From: Hippopus hippopus
Lineage: Eukaryota > Mollusca > Bivalvia > Cardiida > Cardiidae
Assembly (NCBI GenBank): GCA_946811185.2
Contig: OX328102.1
Coordinates: 63,505,416-63,569,415, forward strand
Length of the DNA: 64,000 nt
Direction: 5' to 3'
Below are positions 1 through 10,089 of this stretch, piece after piece. A model generated the notes under the pieces. That model searched no databases, had not been told where the DNA came from, and saw only the letters and a list, made by a program, of their open reading frames with translations. The number at the start of each line of letters is the position of its first letter. Position 1 is the stretch's first letter. The translations under genes were made by a program, and so were the position numbers.

Positions 1-105
1 TAACCAAAAAAACCATTAACAAGACAAAATTTTAGCATTTTGCAGATGACAAGTACCAATCAAAGTTGGGCTAAAATCGCGGAAATTGTCTTTAAAGGTA
101 ACAAA
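1..105 (+). repeat. P1 fragment, degenerate
   Basis: The left-arm order (ACAAAATTTTAG, TGCAGATGACAA, GGCTAAAAT, GAAATTGTCTTT) is recognisable, but the central palindrome and right arm are missing. Confidence 0.4.
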
Positions 106-164
106 AGCACTGCGTTCAGGTACCAAAGCTAAAAGGCAGTTGCTTTTAGATTGATTTTCAGTCA

Positions 165-300
165 AAATTCAAGGTTAAAAAAGGGGCATAACTATTTCAA
201 AACTATTTTGATGGTGACCTGCCCCAGTTTTATGGGTTCCCCTATTTATCTTGTCAAAGTCTGAAGTAAATATCTTCGCTAATGTCAGTGGTATTATCTT
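165..300. repeat. Dispersed 'aaggggcataact' repeat, copy 1
   Basis: The motif series AAGGGGCATAACT, TATTTTGATGGT(G/A)ACCTG, GAAGTAAATATCTTC reappears in the same order at 1323-1440. This is an unnamed non-coding interspersed repeat. Confidence 0.5.
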
Positions 301-349
301 CTTCACCATGGGAGAATTGTGGAAAATGGAGGAAATGTTGGTAACCTTC

Positions 350-545
350 TAAAGCCTTCTTCCTCAGGATCATGACCCTGGGAAATTAGACACTTAAAAA
401 CATGGTGAAAAAAAGGAGAAAATGCTGTTACTATGTTTTCTACCCTTCAAACAACAACTTTCAATTTTTAAGTGACATATGTTTTGTCTTCTACAAATGC
501 TTTCCATCTGGAAAAGTCTAAAATTTTGTGCTTTGGTTTAAAGCT
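350..545 (-). repeat. P1, shortened core
   Basis: The right arm precedes the left arm. The central palindrome is reduced to AGGAGAAAATGCTG followed directly by ATGTTTTCTACCC, so one half of the hairpin is lost. Confidence 0.6.
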
Positions 546-634
546 AAATTACTAAAATAAGTCTAGGAATTAAAAGAAGTGTACCTTTGCAGTAAAACTA
601 CCCTAAATTAATTTCCCTGCTATAAAACTAAAAC

Positions 635-750
635 ATATTTTTCTACCCTTTCTCAGACAATTTTCGCTTTTGAGCCACATTTGTCACCAGTAAATGCTTT
701 AAATTTGGAAGAGTCCAAAATTTTGTTCTTGAGTAAAGGGTAAAATCTTC
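635..750 (-). repeat. P1 left-arm half
   Basis: Only TTTTTCTACCCTTTC...GAGCCACATTTG...AGTCCAAAATTTTG...GTAAAGGGTAAA remains. No hairpin core is present. Confidence 0.55.
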
Positions 751-759
751 ATCTAACGA

Positions 760-935
760 CAATATTTTGGACATTGCTTAATTTAAAGCAATGGCAGACA
801 ACACAATAAATGTGTTAAAATTGTGATAATTGTTGAAGAAAGGATAGAAAATATTTTGAAAAAAGAAGAAAATGCTGGTTACCACATGTTTTCAAATGGC
901 TTCTCGTCAGATTGTGAGCTATAGAGTAAATGGAG
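760..935 (+). repeat. P1, diverged
   Basis: GGCAGACAACA, GGATAGAAAATAT and AGAAGAAAATGCTGGTTACC are followed directly by CATGTTTTCAAATGGCTTCT. The second half of the hairpin is deleted. Confidence 0.5.
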
Positions 936-969
936 GACATAATGTGAGACTTTTCCAAGCATGACTTCA

Positions 970-1184
970 CCACACCGGAAACATTTAGACTTGTCCAAAT
1001 TGAATGCATTTGCAGACAACAATATCAATGTTGCTGAAATGATGCAATTTGTCTTTGACAAGGTAGAAAACACTATGGGAAAAGGAGAAAATGCTGATTA
1101 CCAGCATTTTCTCCTTTTCCCACAATGTTTTCAAAACGCTTCTCTCTCAGGGTTGTTAAAACTAGGGATTGTTTGGTAAACGGT
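970..1184 (+). repeat. P1, nearly full length
   Basis: Both arms and an intact hairpin (1078-1125) are present, ending GTTTGGTAAACGGTTAA. The left terminus is replaced by unrelated sequence. Confidence 0.8.
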
Positions 1185-1598
1185 TAACAGACGACAAAAT
1201 ATTACCAGCCTCTATTGGACTGGTTTCCCTTTTGAAGCTTAAGTAGTCCAAGTTTGAAGTAAATATCTTCAGTTATGACAGAGATATTATAAAATATCAA
1301 AGTTTTTGCAAAACAAATTGTAAGTTGACAAGGGGCATAACTGGGTAAAAAATATTTTGATGGTAACCTGACTTAGAAGTAAATATCTTCTGTAATGATA
1401 GAGATGTTATAAAACATCAAAGTTCTGGCACAACAATGCAGATGACAACAGGGCTACGACAACACCACCTTTGAAATCAGCCAAACAAAAAATAAATGAA
1501 ACAAAACCTAGATAATTACATATTCCAAATCCTATCCAACTTCCACCTCAAACAACCAATAAAAACATTATGGACTATTCAGTTTTACACTGAAGATC
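1185..1598. repeat. Gene-free stretch with two 'gaagtaaatatcttc' repeat units
   Basis: Units at about 1247-1320 and 1370-1440 share GAAGTAAATATCTTC, AGAGAT(A/G)TTATAAAA(T/C)ATCAAAGTT. They are related to the copy at 165-300. Nothing coding is seen. Confidence 0.5.
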
Positions 1599-1831
1599 AT
1601 TTAACCCTTCACAACACAAACCCAAGTTCTAACTACTTTAAGGAAGTAGGCTTTTGAAAACATTTTGGGCAAAGGAGAAAATGCTGGTAACCAGCATTTT
1701 CTCCTTTTCCCACAATGTTTTCTGTTCTTTCAGAGAAAAACTCCATCATTTGAGCCCCATTTAATTTGTCGTCTCTAAATGCTTTCAATTTGGACTAGTC
1801 TTTACTACTTTGTTGTTTTATGAAGGGTTAA
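1599..1831 (-). repeat. P1, full length
   Basis: Starts TTTAACCCTTCACAACAC and ends GAAGGGTTAA. The hairpin at 1668-1722 is intact and the TTAA termini are preserved. Confidence 0.8.
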
Positions 1832-1956
1832 TTCCCCTCTAAATAGCTTATATTAATACCCATATGTAACAGCTGAACTCTACACTCTGTACTAATAGAG
1901 GACAAAAACTGTGCAACCCTTTTCCACTACCAAAAACAAGTGAAAATATAGAAAAG

Positions 1957-2617
1957 TATGGTGGCATATTTCTGCCACGAGATATGAGATAGCTATCATG
2001 ATAATTTTAGAAAACTATCGCGATAACTTAAAGTTTCCTGAAAATTTATCGAGATAGTGAAAAGTTTCCTGAAAAAAATATCACGATAAACTTAATATTT
2101 TAACTCAAAATTTCTCAATGGTGCACAAAGCTGCCATTCAAGATAAAATTATCGTGATACTTCTATCCGTTTCTCGATATCTATAAACAGAAAATTCACC
2201 ATTTGGGTGAGCTCGGTAGTTTTTGACTTCACAAGATTGCAGTAAGTAGAAATTCGAATTATTATCAGTTGTAGCTTAACTGGTAAATTTTGACAAGACC
2301 CAAAATAAACAGAAGTCTGTAAAATCGAAACGCCTCCTACGAACAACTTTAAACCCATTCAGGGAAAAGGCAAATTCATAACGTTGTAGACGAAGATGTT
2401 CCGAAACCGTATCTAATTACAAATACCGTGAATGTCAGTTGTGGGCACGAAAGCAAAAAAAATCATGATAACACTTAGACTTATCGCGATATTTTTATTG
2501 TGAAAATTTTTATTATCTAGATAATATTTCCAGGAAACTTTGTTTTATCTCACGATAGTTCTCTTAAATTATCGCAATAGCTATCTCGTATCTCACGGCA
2601 GAAATATGCCACCATAG
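1957..2617. mobile_element. Non-coding element with long terminal inverted repeats
   Basis: The left end begins TATGGTGGCATATTTCTGCC and the right end is its complement, GGCAGAAATATGCCACCATA. Similarity between the arms continues for about 100 bp (ATATGAGATAGCTAT, TTTCCTGAAAA/TTTCCAGGAAA). The element is ~660 bp with no transposase-like reading frame. Outer TA dinucleotides would fit a TA target, as in Tc1/mariner-type MITEs, but the superfamily is inference. Confidence 0.75.
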
Positions 2618-2652
2618 AAAAGGAATAGTATTTTTCTCTTTCCTTGGTAGGC

Positions 2653-3137
2653 AAGCCCCGGTAGCTCAGTTGGTAGCATACAGGACTTAAGAATGGGGGT
2701 GGGGGGGTGGTGTGTGTCACTGGTTCAATCCGCAGCTTGGCCAATTTCTTTCCAAGGATTGATAATAGTCTTTGCAACAGGATTCATTCCTCTCTCATCA
2801 CTCACCATGGTTTTGACTATGGTTATGAGCCAGTTAGCAGCCAGTAGCTTGGAAAAAATATTGTGCAGAGTACTTGTAAATCAAACATGAAGAACAAGCA
2901 GTAACCTATCTATAAGTATTTAAGCTCTGTTACCCAGGAAATAAGACGAGCAATCATTCAGGTAAATGCAGAACACAGGTAAATGTAGACTAACCATATA
3001 GACATAGCATATAAAAAGTGCCCCTACTCTATGCTGGTAAAAGAAACTCCAGGAAAGCATGGATAGGTGCACTGGAAACCATGAAATAATTGAAATAATG
3101 TTAAAAATGGTGGTAAACACAATACAATCAATCAAAT
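2653..3137 (+). mobile_element. SINE-A, split by ~130 bp of other sequence
   Basis: The tRNA-like head has an A box (GTAGCTCAGTTGGTAGC) and a B box (GGTTCAATCC). The body runs to about 2882 and resumes at about 3018 (GGTAAAAGAAACTCCAGGAAAG) to a CAATCAATCAA tail. The head is interrupted by a G-rich run (2694-2712). Sequence 2890-3017 is foreign to the SINE. Confidence 0.8.
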
Positions 3138-3254
3138 CTTCATTTGGTAAAGAGTTAAATTAAGAAAGCTGTCTCACATCAAAGATGATTGATCATGCTT
3201 ATTAGCACAGAAGCCCAATACTCCATAGTCAGGAATACGAGTCCAATTTCAGTC

Positions 3255-3475
3255 TTTTCCAAACAACAAAATTTTACAATGGACCAAGTTGAAAGCATTT
3301 GCAGCAGACAAACTGATTGTTGCACAAATAAGGAAACGTTTCTTTGTAACGGTAAAAAAACATTGTGGGAAAAGGAGAAAATGCTGGTTACCAGCATTTT
3401 CTCCTTTTCCCACCATGTTTTCAAAAGTTTTTCTCCCGGTTCTTAAAATTTGGGATTGTATGTAGAAGGGTTAAA
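3255..3475 (+). repeat. P1, full length
   Basis: CCAAACAACAAAATTTTACA to GTAGAAGGGTTAA, with an intact hairpin at 3362-3420. Confidence 0.8.
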
Positions 3476-3489
3476 CTTTTATCAAAAAC

Positions 3490-3680
3490 CAGGGTCTGTA
3501 CTCACCAATCATTTTTAAGAACATTCTTAGTCTTATACTCTCCAGAAATTTCTAAATTTTAAAGTAAAACAACTGATGATTGGCTAAACCAAATGGTTTA
3601 GCCAATCAGAAGTTGTGTTACTTCCTAAATCTAGAATTAGAATCAAATTAAGAATGGTTGGTGGATAAAGACCCTTGTAC
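3490..3680. repeat. P5 palindromic element
   Basis: The core GATTGGCTAAACC-AAAT-GGTTTAGCCAATC lies at 3575-3608. The outer arms mirror each other (TGTACTCACCAATCATT... versus ...AATGGTTGGTGGATAAAGAC). It has no coding content and resembles a foldback MITE. Confidence 0.75.
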
Positions 3681-3699
3681 TGATCCTGAATTTAATTGC

Positions 3700-3790
3700 T
3701 TCTTGCAGAGATCAGCAGATCAAGATCAGACTGCACAGAATATGTAGTCTAATCATGGATCTACACTGTCTTCTTCTTTCTGACAATTCT
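3700..3790. repeat. P3 palindrome
   Basis: AGATCAAGATCAGACTGCAC is followed by the imperfect complement GTAGTCTAATCATGGATCTACACTGTC. Confidence 0.6.
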
Positions 3791-3907
3791 AAAAAGTTCT
3801 GAAATTAGAAAATCCATGTATCTGCATCTTCAGTAAGTGAATTAGAATGTCCATTTCACCGATATCGCACTAAAAGCCTGGTTAACGACCTAACATAAAG
3901 GCTTAAA

Positions 3908-4055
3908 CGCCACCATTTTTCTCCTTTTTCAACACTGTTCTCTACCCTTTCAAAGACAACTTGTATTACTGCAACCCTATCAAAGACATAAATCATCATT
4001 CAAGCTAAAATCCATTTGTCGTCTGCAAGTGCTTTCAATTTGGTGGAGACCAAAT
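3908..4055 (-). repeat. P1 left-arm half
   Basis: TTTCTCCTTTTTCAACACTG...CTACCCTTTCAAAGAC...GCTTTCAATTTGG, with an internal ~25 bp repeat of CCCTATCAAAGACA. Confidence 0.6.
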
Positions 4056-4332
4056 TGCAGACAACAAAATTTTGCACTAGATCAAATTGAAAAAATTTGC
4101 AGACTACAAATTTAGTGTGGCTCAAATGAAAGGATTTATTTTTAACTTTTTAACATTAACAACCCCGAGGAAATTGCCTTTTGAAAAAAATGTGGGAAAT
4201 GGAGAAAATGCTGGTAACCAGCACTTTCTCCCTTTCCCACAATGTTTTCTATCCCATTTAGTTTGTAGTCTGTAAATTCTTTCAATTTGGTAAAGTATAA
4301 AATTTTGTCATATGGTATGTTAAAGCGTTAAA
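4055..4332. repeat. P1 chimera with two left arms and one internal right arm
   Basis: A + strand left arm (4065-4135) joins a reversed right arm and hairpin (4160-4250). This ends in a second, reversed left arm and TTAA (4329-4332). It looks like recombination between opposite copies. Confidence 0.6.
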
Positions 4333-4608
4333 CTATCCTATCCATAAGCAAATGAGATAACAGGACCCAGCATTATACAAGTGAGCCATGCTCTGTGAAA
4401 AGGGGGTTGAATGCAATTGCGAAAAATATCAAGCCAGGTCAGTCTGTGCAGGCTGACCTGGGACAAAATTTTTTGCACTAGATAAATTTTCTACATGTCA
4501 AAACACTATACTACCTCCGGGTTCAACCAGTTGCTAGACAAACTGGATTTTATGGATCCATAATTATGTGATGACTTGCTTGGTATAATGAATGATCATG
4601 GAGATACA

Positions 4609-5120
4609 TTAAACCCTTGCCATACAGTCCCAAGTTTTAACGACCCTGAGGAAGAAGGCTTTTGAAAACATTGTGGGAAAAGGAGAAAATGCTGGTAAGC
4701 AGCATTTTCTCCATTTCCAACAATGTTTTCTATCCTTTCTCCATCAACTTTTAGCCCAGCCCGGGTGGCTCAGTGGTGAGCATGTCGGACTCATGACCTG
4801 GTGGTTGTGAGTTCGATACCCGGTTGAGGCGAACTTTCTTTCCGGCGTATTTTCGCCTCTCACCTCTGCTGAAGCATGTGAGAAAAGTAGTCGGTGGCTT
4901 TGGAAAGAAAGTTGTGTTAGTACTGGTGTGAGAAAGCCAGGAAACACATGTGTGTCACCGACCGCCATGATATGACCTTAGCTGTTAAAGTGGCGTTAAA
5001 CCCCAATACAACCAACCAACCAACCATCAACTTTTACCCTTTGAGCTACATTTAATTTGTCGCCTGTAAATGCATTCATTTTGGTCAGGGTCAAAATTTT
5101 GTCATTTAGTGGAGAGTTAA
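4609..5120 (-). mobile_element. P1 nested in P2 and itself carrying SINE-B
   Basis: TTAA flanks both sides (4609-4612 and 5117-5120). The right arm and hairpin lie before the SINE and the left arm after it. P2 copies elsewhere show the uninterrupted target ATGCATTAAACCCCCTTTT. Confidence 0.85.
4754..5023 (+). mobile_element. SINE-B, full length with 13-bp target duplication
   Basis: The tRNA-like head has an A box (GGTGGCTCAGTGGT) and a B box (GAGTTCGATACCC), and the tail is CCAACCAACCAA. The target duplication CCATCAACTTTTA is exact at 4741-4753 and 5024-5036. This indicates LINE-mediated insertion into the older P1. Confidence 0.9.
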
Positions 5121-5203
5121 ACCCCTTTTTTCCAGAGCTTCAACAGTGTGGTAGATGATTATGTACCTCCAACATTGCAACGAGGAAGAGGTCAATGAGG
5201 GCT

Positions 5204-5399
5204 TTAACCTTTACCACACACTCCCGAGTTTTAATGACCCTGATGAAGAAGCTTTTGGAAAACATTGTGGGAAAAGGAGAAAATGCTGGTAACAATGTTT
5301 TCTACACTATCAAAGACAAAAATCTTTCATATAAATTGTTGTCTGCAAATGCTTCCAATTAGGACATGTCTACATTCTTGTAATGTGGTATAAAGTTAA
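5204..5399 (-). repeat. P1 with half hairpin
   Basis: TTAA termini on both sides. After AGGAGAAAATGCTGGTAAC the second hairpin arm is missing and AATGTTTTCTAC follows. Confidence 0.75.
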
Positions 5400-5845
5400 C
5401 TCCTTACCAAACAGATAAATTTCAAATTGCTACCATTTGCAGATGACAAAATACTCTATACATGGATATATACACATGGAAAATTTGCAAATTACCTATT
5501 ACAGACATGTTGGGTAAATAAATGTTTGCGAATTCAAAACAATTGTTACTTATTGGTATATTTGTAGTAAAGTGGGTGGACAGAAAAGTTAACGAATTTT
5601 TCAAATTCGCAAAATCGCAAAAATGTCCACATTACAGTATCTTAGACTAATGAAAATTTATGACAAATAAAATGCGAGTCAAATCTAGCAGTTTGCCTAT
5701 GAAAGAGTAGAAAAGATATTTAGAAAAGGAGAAAATACTGGTAACCAGCCAGCAATTTCACCATTTTCCCACAAGGTTTTAGAAAACCGTCTTCCTAGGG
5801 CGAGGGGCATTTGAACAAAGGATCGTGTGATAAAGGATTACCATT
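5399..5845 (+). repeat. P1, interrupted
   Basis: Left-arm traces lie at 5402-5455, and hairpin plus right arm at 5703-5845 (ending GATAAAGGATTA). The ~240 bp between is unassigned AT-rich sequence. Confidence 0.5.
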
Positions 5846-6053
5846 TACCAACTGACACAATTATAGACTGGTCTGAATTGAAACCATTTGTAGATGACAC
5901 ATGTGACTCAAAGACTGAAATTTTTCTTTGGAACTGAAGAAAACAATTTGGAAAAAAGGAGAAAATGCTGGTAACCAGCATTTTCTCCATTTCCCACAAT
6001 GTTTTCAAAGGCCTTCTTCTGGATTGTGAAGCTCTGGTTGGTTAAGGGGTAAA
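5842..6053 (+). repeat. P1, full length
   Basis: ACCATTTACCAACTGACAC to GTTAAGGGGTAAA. The hairpin at 5953-6003 is intact. Confidence 0.75.
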
Positions 6054-6069
6054 GTGTAGGACAACCTGG

Positions 6070-6236
6070 AACCTCAATGCAAGCACTGGGTTTTTCTGGG
6101 AAGTGTCCTTTAGTAAGACATTTTAGAGCCCTAGCCTAGTACTGTTGAACACAAGGAAAAACATGAATATGCGGAATGTTCTGTGATATGACTGAAGTAA
6201 TGTTGAAAACGGCATAAAACACCTTTCAATCAATGG
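6070..6236 (+). mobile_element. SINE-C, 5'-truncated
   Basis: The body (GCAAGCACTGGGTTTTTC, AGTGTCCTTTAGTAAGACA, CTAGCCTAGTACTG) and the shared tail (ATAATGTTGAAAACGGCATAAAACA) are present. The tRNA-like head is missing. Confidence 0.7.
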
Positions 6237-6269
6237 GACATTAATGCTCAGGACTGTGTCGTAAAGGAC

Positions 6270-6401
6270 TGATTAGGAAGAAAACATTGTGGGAAAAGGA
6301 GAAAGTGCTGTTTATAAGCATTTTCTCCTTTTGCTATAGTGTTTTCAAAAGGTTGTCTTCTCCCGAGTTGTTTAATTTCAGGAATGTGGTAAAAGATTAA
6401 A
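6270..6401 (+). repeat. P1 without left arm
   Basis: Hairpin at 6281-6340, then a right arm to GTAAAAGATTAA. Confidence 0.65.
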
Positions 6402-6701
6402 GGTTATCGTAAGGAAAACAATACATGTATGACAGGAGTAAAAATACTCTTACCTAAGTCTATTATCAGCCATTTCGTGTTTGTTTAAAGTAAACTTCCT
6501 ATTTCTCCGATAACTGTTTGATAACAGGAATCGCCGAGATAACGACATGTTTCACCCTGTTTTCCACTACTATATTATCTCGATTCTATCTTTATATCTC
6601 GTAGTTTCATTGACAAGCCAGTTCTAACACTTCAGTCACAAGATTTAAATTCATTGATAAACTGCTTCATAAATTACATATAAATTTTCCAGTCACTTGT
6701 A

Positions 6702-6930
6702 TAGCCCTTTATGACACAATCCTGAGTTTTAAGAACCCTGACAGGAAAGGCTTTTGAAAACATTGTGGGAAAAGGAGAAAAAGCTTGAAAACAGCATTTT
6801 CCCCTTTTCCCGCAATGTTTTATTATCTTTCAGAGACAAATTCCACTATTTGAGCCACATTAAAATTTGTCATCTGGAAATGCTTTCGATTTGAACAAGT
6901 CTGAAATTATGTCATTTGGTGAAGGGTTGA
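6702..6930 (-). repeat. P1, full length
   Basis: AGCCCTTTATGACACAATCC to TGGTGAAGGGTTGAA. The hairpin carries an AGCTT substitution in its loop. Confidence 0.75.
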
Positions 6931-6974
6931 AAATGAATATTCCAATTCAAACTTTCTTTAGTTGGAAATAACTG

Positions 6975-7050
6975 TATTGGATCCAAGATCAGTGCATTCT
7001 ATGCAATCTGATCTTAATCTACACCATCAGCTAAAGACCTTTTCATTTGA
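6975..7050. repeat. P3 palindrome
   Basis: GATCCAAGATCAG...ATGCAATCTGATCTTAATCTACACC. Confidence 0.55.
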
Positions 7051-7065
7051 CCGTAGTATCCTAAT

Positions 7066-7246
7066 GGTTAACCTATTACCATAAAATCCTGAGTTTTTTA
7101 ATGACCGTGAGGAAGAGAGCTTATTAAAAACATTGTGGAAAAAGGAAAGAATGCTGGATACAAGCATTTTCTCCTTTTCCCACAATGTTTTCAAAAGCTT
7201 TCTTTCAAATTGTCTTTAAAAGTTTGGATTTGGGGTAAAGGGTTAA
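7066..7246. repeat. P1 'double-right' form
   Basis: The right-arm sequence lies on both sides of the hairpin (CCTGAGTTTTTTAATGACCG at left, CAAATTGTCTTTAAAAGTTTGG at right). Left-arm sequence is absent, so the whole copy is one long palindrome. Confidence 0.65.
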
Positions 7247-7647
7247 TTAGTGAGGGAAATAATACACTGACAAATTAGAATTCACACCTGTAACCAGGAA
7301 TCTAATGCCAACCATAAACCTTGCATAGATTACAGGTAGATCCCCAATTAAGTGTTATTTTGTTCAATAAACATTCACGATAGATAAATATGCTACTTGT
7401 CGCATTGTTATAATAGTGTACTAACTCCATTTTTGTGAAATTTGTGATTTTTATGTCGTTGGAATCATCTTGAAGAGTTTTATTTCCCCATGAAATCAGT
7501 TTTGTATTATAGGCCCTGGTTAAGAAGTTTTCAGGATAAACTTATTCCAACTCCACTAATGATTTTACAACCATCAGAAACTTTGGAGCTAATTTTCTCA
7601 AACATCTAAATGGCGGTTAGAACACCATTATAATAAAGTGTCGTACT
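7247..7647. other. Gene-free stretch
   Basis: AT-rich, with no long frame, splice-bounded exon or recognised repeat. Confidence 0.5.
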
Positions 7648-8016
7648 GTTGAGCCCTGGTAGCACAGTCCGTAGCATACAGGACTTGTGAACAGAGGGAT
7701 TGCTGGTCTGAATTCCCAGCTCTGCCAATTTCTTTCTGAGGATTGATGACATTGCAACATGATGCATTCCCCTCTCACAGCTGATCATTGTTTGGACAAT
7801 GGTTTTGTGGTAAAGCAGCCAACGGCTTGGACAGAATATTGTGCAATGCACCGTAAATAAGAAACTACAGGAAATAATGGATAGGTGCACTGGCCCTCAT
7901 AATATAACCTAAATAATGTTGAAAATGGCTTTAAATGCCATACAATCATGGCCCTCATAATATAACCTAAGTAATGTTGAAAATGGCTTTAAATGCCATA
8001 CAATCAATCAATCAAT
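7648..8016 (+). mobile_element. SINE-A with duplicated tail
   Basis: The head is CCTGGTAGCACAGTCCGTAGC. The 3' block GGCCCTCATAATATAACCTAA...CATACAATCA occurs twice in tandem (~7892-7948 and ~7949-8005) before (CAAT)n. Confidence 0.8.
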
Positions 8017-8039
8017 TATACTACTTTTCTTTTCAAAAA

Positions 8040-8195
8040 AGGGAAAACATCCTCAGAAATGGAGAAATGACACATTCCGAACATTTTTCTGCATTTGTAA
8101 CAATGTTTTATATAATTGCATTTACCTGACAACAAAATTTTCAACTAGTCAATATTGAAAGCACTTGCAGACAAAATAAATAAGGCTCAAAAGCA
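8040..8195. repeat. P1 debris
   Basis: A broken hairpin (8064-8110), then left-arm pieces CAACAAAATTTTCAACTAG and GCACTTGCAGACAAAAT. Confidence 0.45.
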
Positions 8196-8260
8196 CTGAC
8201 CACCATGATAGTTATGACAATTGCTGTTAAAATGGCATTAAATCCATACAAACAAACTAT
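8196..8260 (+). mobile_element. SINE-B 3' fragment
   Basis: CACTGACCACCATGATA...CTGTTAAAATGGCATTAAA...CAAACAAAC. Confidence 0.6.
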
Positions 8261-8483
8261 ATTCAAATGCACTGTAGCAAATTATCACATCTATCAGATA
8301 ACCATATCCATGTTCACTAAAATTCATGAAACACTAAATTTTTAACACTAAAATTAAGGCTGAAAATTGTGGCATTTACACCAAAGTAGATCTAATAGCT
8401 TGTGTTTCATTTTTCATAGAAATCCCAGTCAGCAAGTGTAATTCACTTCTGTTTACTGATATCTATTATCCAACAATCTTTCC

Positions 8484-9345
8484 CCCTTTACCATACAGTC
8501 CTGAGTTTTTGTCCACCCTGTGGAAGAATACTTTCGAAAACATTGTGGGAAAAGGAGAAAATGCTGGTAACTAGCATTTTCTCCTTTTTCCATGATTGTT
8601 TTCTGCCCTTCTAAAGACAAAAACTATCACTGCAATCAATTTGTCATCTGAAAATACTTGTTTTATCCCACCCTGTGAAAGAATACTATTGAAAACACTG
8701 TGGGAAAAGGAGAAAATGCTGGTAACCAGCATTTTCTCCTTTTACCACAATGTTTTCTACCCTTTTCAAGACAAACACCATCACTTACGCTGCAATCAAT
8801 TTGTCGTTTGATAAATACTTTTTTCCCACACCCTGTGGAAGAATACTTTTGAAAATATTGTAGAAAAAGGAGAAAATGCTGGTAACCAGCATTTTCTCCT
8901 TTTTCCATGATTGTTTTCTGCTCTTCTAAAAACAAACACCATTACTTAGGCTACAATCAATTTTTCATCTAAAAATACTTGGTTTTTTCCCCCACCTAGT
9001 GGAAGAATACTTTTGAAAACATCATGGAAAAAGGAGAAAATGCTGGTGACCAGCATTTTCTCCTTTTTCCACAATGCTTTCTGTCCTTTTAAAGACAAAC
9101 ACCATTACTTATGCTACAATCAATTTGTCATTTGATAAATACTTGTTTTTTTCCACACCCAGTGCAAGAATACTTTTGAAAACATTGTGGAAAAAGGAGA
9201 AAACGCTAGTTACCAGTATTTTCTCCTTTTTCCGCAATGTTTTCAACCCTTTTAAAGGATGAATACCATCATTTGAGCTACAATCAATCTGTCATCGGAA
9301 AATACTCTCAATTTGTGTAAGTCCAAAATTTGTTGTCTGGTAAAG
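8484..9345 (-). repeat. Five-unit tandem array derived from P1
   Basis: Five head-to-tail units of about 155-165 bp, anchored at GTGGAAGAATAC-type motifs (8520, 8675, 8835, 9000 and 9162). Each unit carries the full hairpin and a truncated left arm. Only the last unit ends normally (GGTAAAGAGTTAA, 9345), so the array grew inside one P1 copy. Confidence 0.85.
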
Positions 9346-9349
9346 AGTT

Positions 9350-9735
9350 AACCCTCGACCACACAGCAAAATTTTCGACATGCCAAATTGAAAGCATTTC
9401 CCCGTGATATACTGAATATGACTCAAAATTTTAACTGCGTCTTTGAAATGGGAGGAAACACTGGTAACCAGCATTTTCTCCTTTTCCCACAACACTTTTA
9501 CAAGCCCTCTTTCCCTGGGTTGTTAAAACTCTGGACTGTGTGATGCAGAGTTAAATAAACAAATCTATCAATGAGTATAATTTATATCTTATCAGGATAA
9601 GTAACCAGCTTTTTTTCCTTTTCCCACAACTTTTACAAGCCCTCTTGCCCTGGCTTCTTAAAACTCTGGACTGTGTGATAAAGGATTGAATAAACAAAAT
9701 CTATCAATGAGTATAATTTATATCTTATCAGGATA
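9350..9735 (+). repeat. P1 plus ~133-bp tandem duplication of its right half and flank
   Basis: The P1 ends near 9552. The block GTAACCAGC..., ACAAGCCCTCTT, AACTCTGGACTGTGTGAT, TATCAATGAGTATAATTTATATC is present at about 9465-9600 and again at 9601-9735. The second copy has a shortened hairpin arm. Confidence 0.75.
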
Positions 9736-9844
9736 CATATGTATATCATGGAAATTATAGGTATATCAGACCAGGGTTCCAATGAATTACCCACTCTGCG
9801 CCGAATATTTGGTCTGTATTTACAACATATATGTATATTGACTG

Positions 9845-10050
9845 AATGGTGTTCTACATTGCTTTCAACATTGTTTCAGTCATATCACAGCCACAATTCA
9901 CATATTCATGTATGCTCTGGGTTTCACCAGCACTAGGCTGGGGCTCTGAAGTGTCTTGCCCAAGGACACTCCAATGAAAAACACGGCGCTTCCACCAAGA
10001 CTCGAACCCAGAGCCTCCAGGTTACAAGTCCTACACTTTACAACACTATT
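9845..10050 (-). mobile_element. SINE-C
   Basis: The complement shows a tRNA-like head (B box GGTTCGAGTC-like at ~10000-10010), the AGTGTCCTTGGGCAAGACACTT body and the TGTTGAAAGC tail. Confidence 0.75.
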
Positions 10051-10089
10051 ATGACATCTTATAAAGACATTTATTTGCTGCAAATATGT

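Larger units (their letters stand above)
4383..5140 (+). mobile_element. P2 element carrying a nested P1
   Basis: The P2 body runs 4383-4612 (GCCATGCTCTGTGAAAAGGG ... GGATCCATAATTATGTGATG ... GAGATACATTAA). Its expected 3' end (ACCCCTTTTTTCCAGAGCTT) appears only after the P1 copy, at 5121-5140. The element is therefore interrupted at its TTAA. Confidence 0.8.

Noticed and set aside
961..1179. Coding frames with the GKGENAGYQHFLLFP motif seen all over the window
   Set aside because: They are translations of the P1 hairpin and appear on both strands. They are not a protein family.
2650..2740. tRNA gene
   Set aside because: The A and B boxes belong to SINE heads. The cloverleaf arms do not pair fully and a SINE body with a (CAAT)n tail follows. 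The same applies to 4754, 7648, 10329, 44026, 53480, 53989 and 60934.
8484..9345. CRISPR-like array of palindromic repeats
   Set aside because: The units are ~160 bp transposon pieces without unique spacers, in an animal genome.
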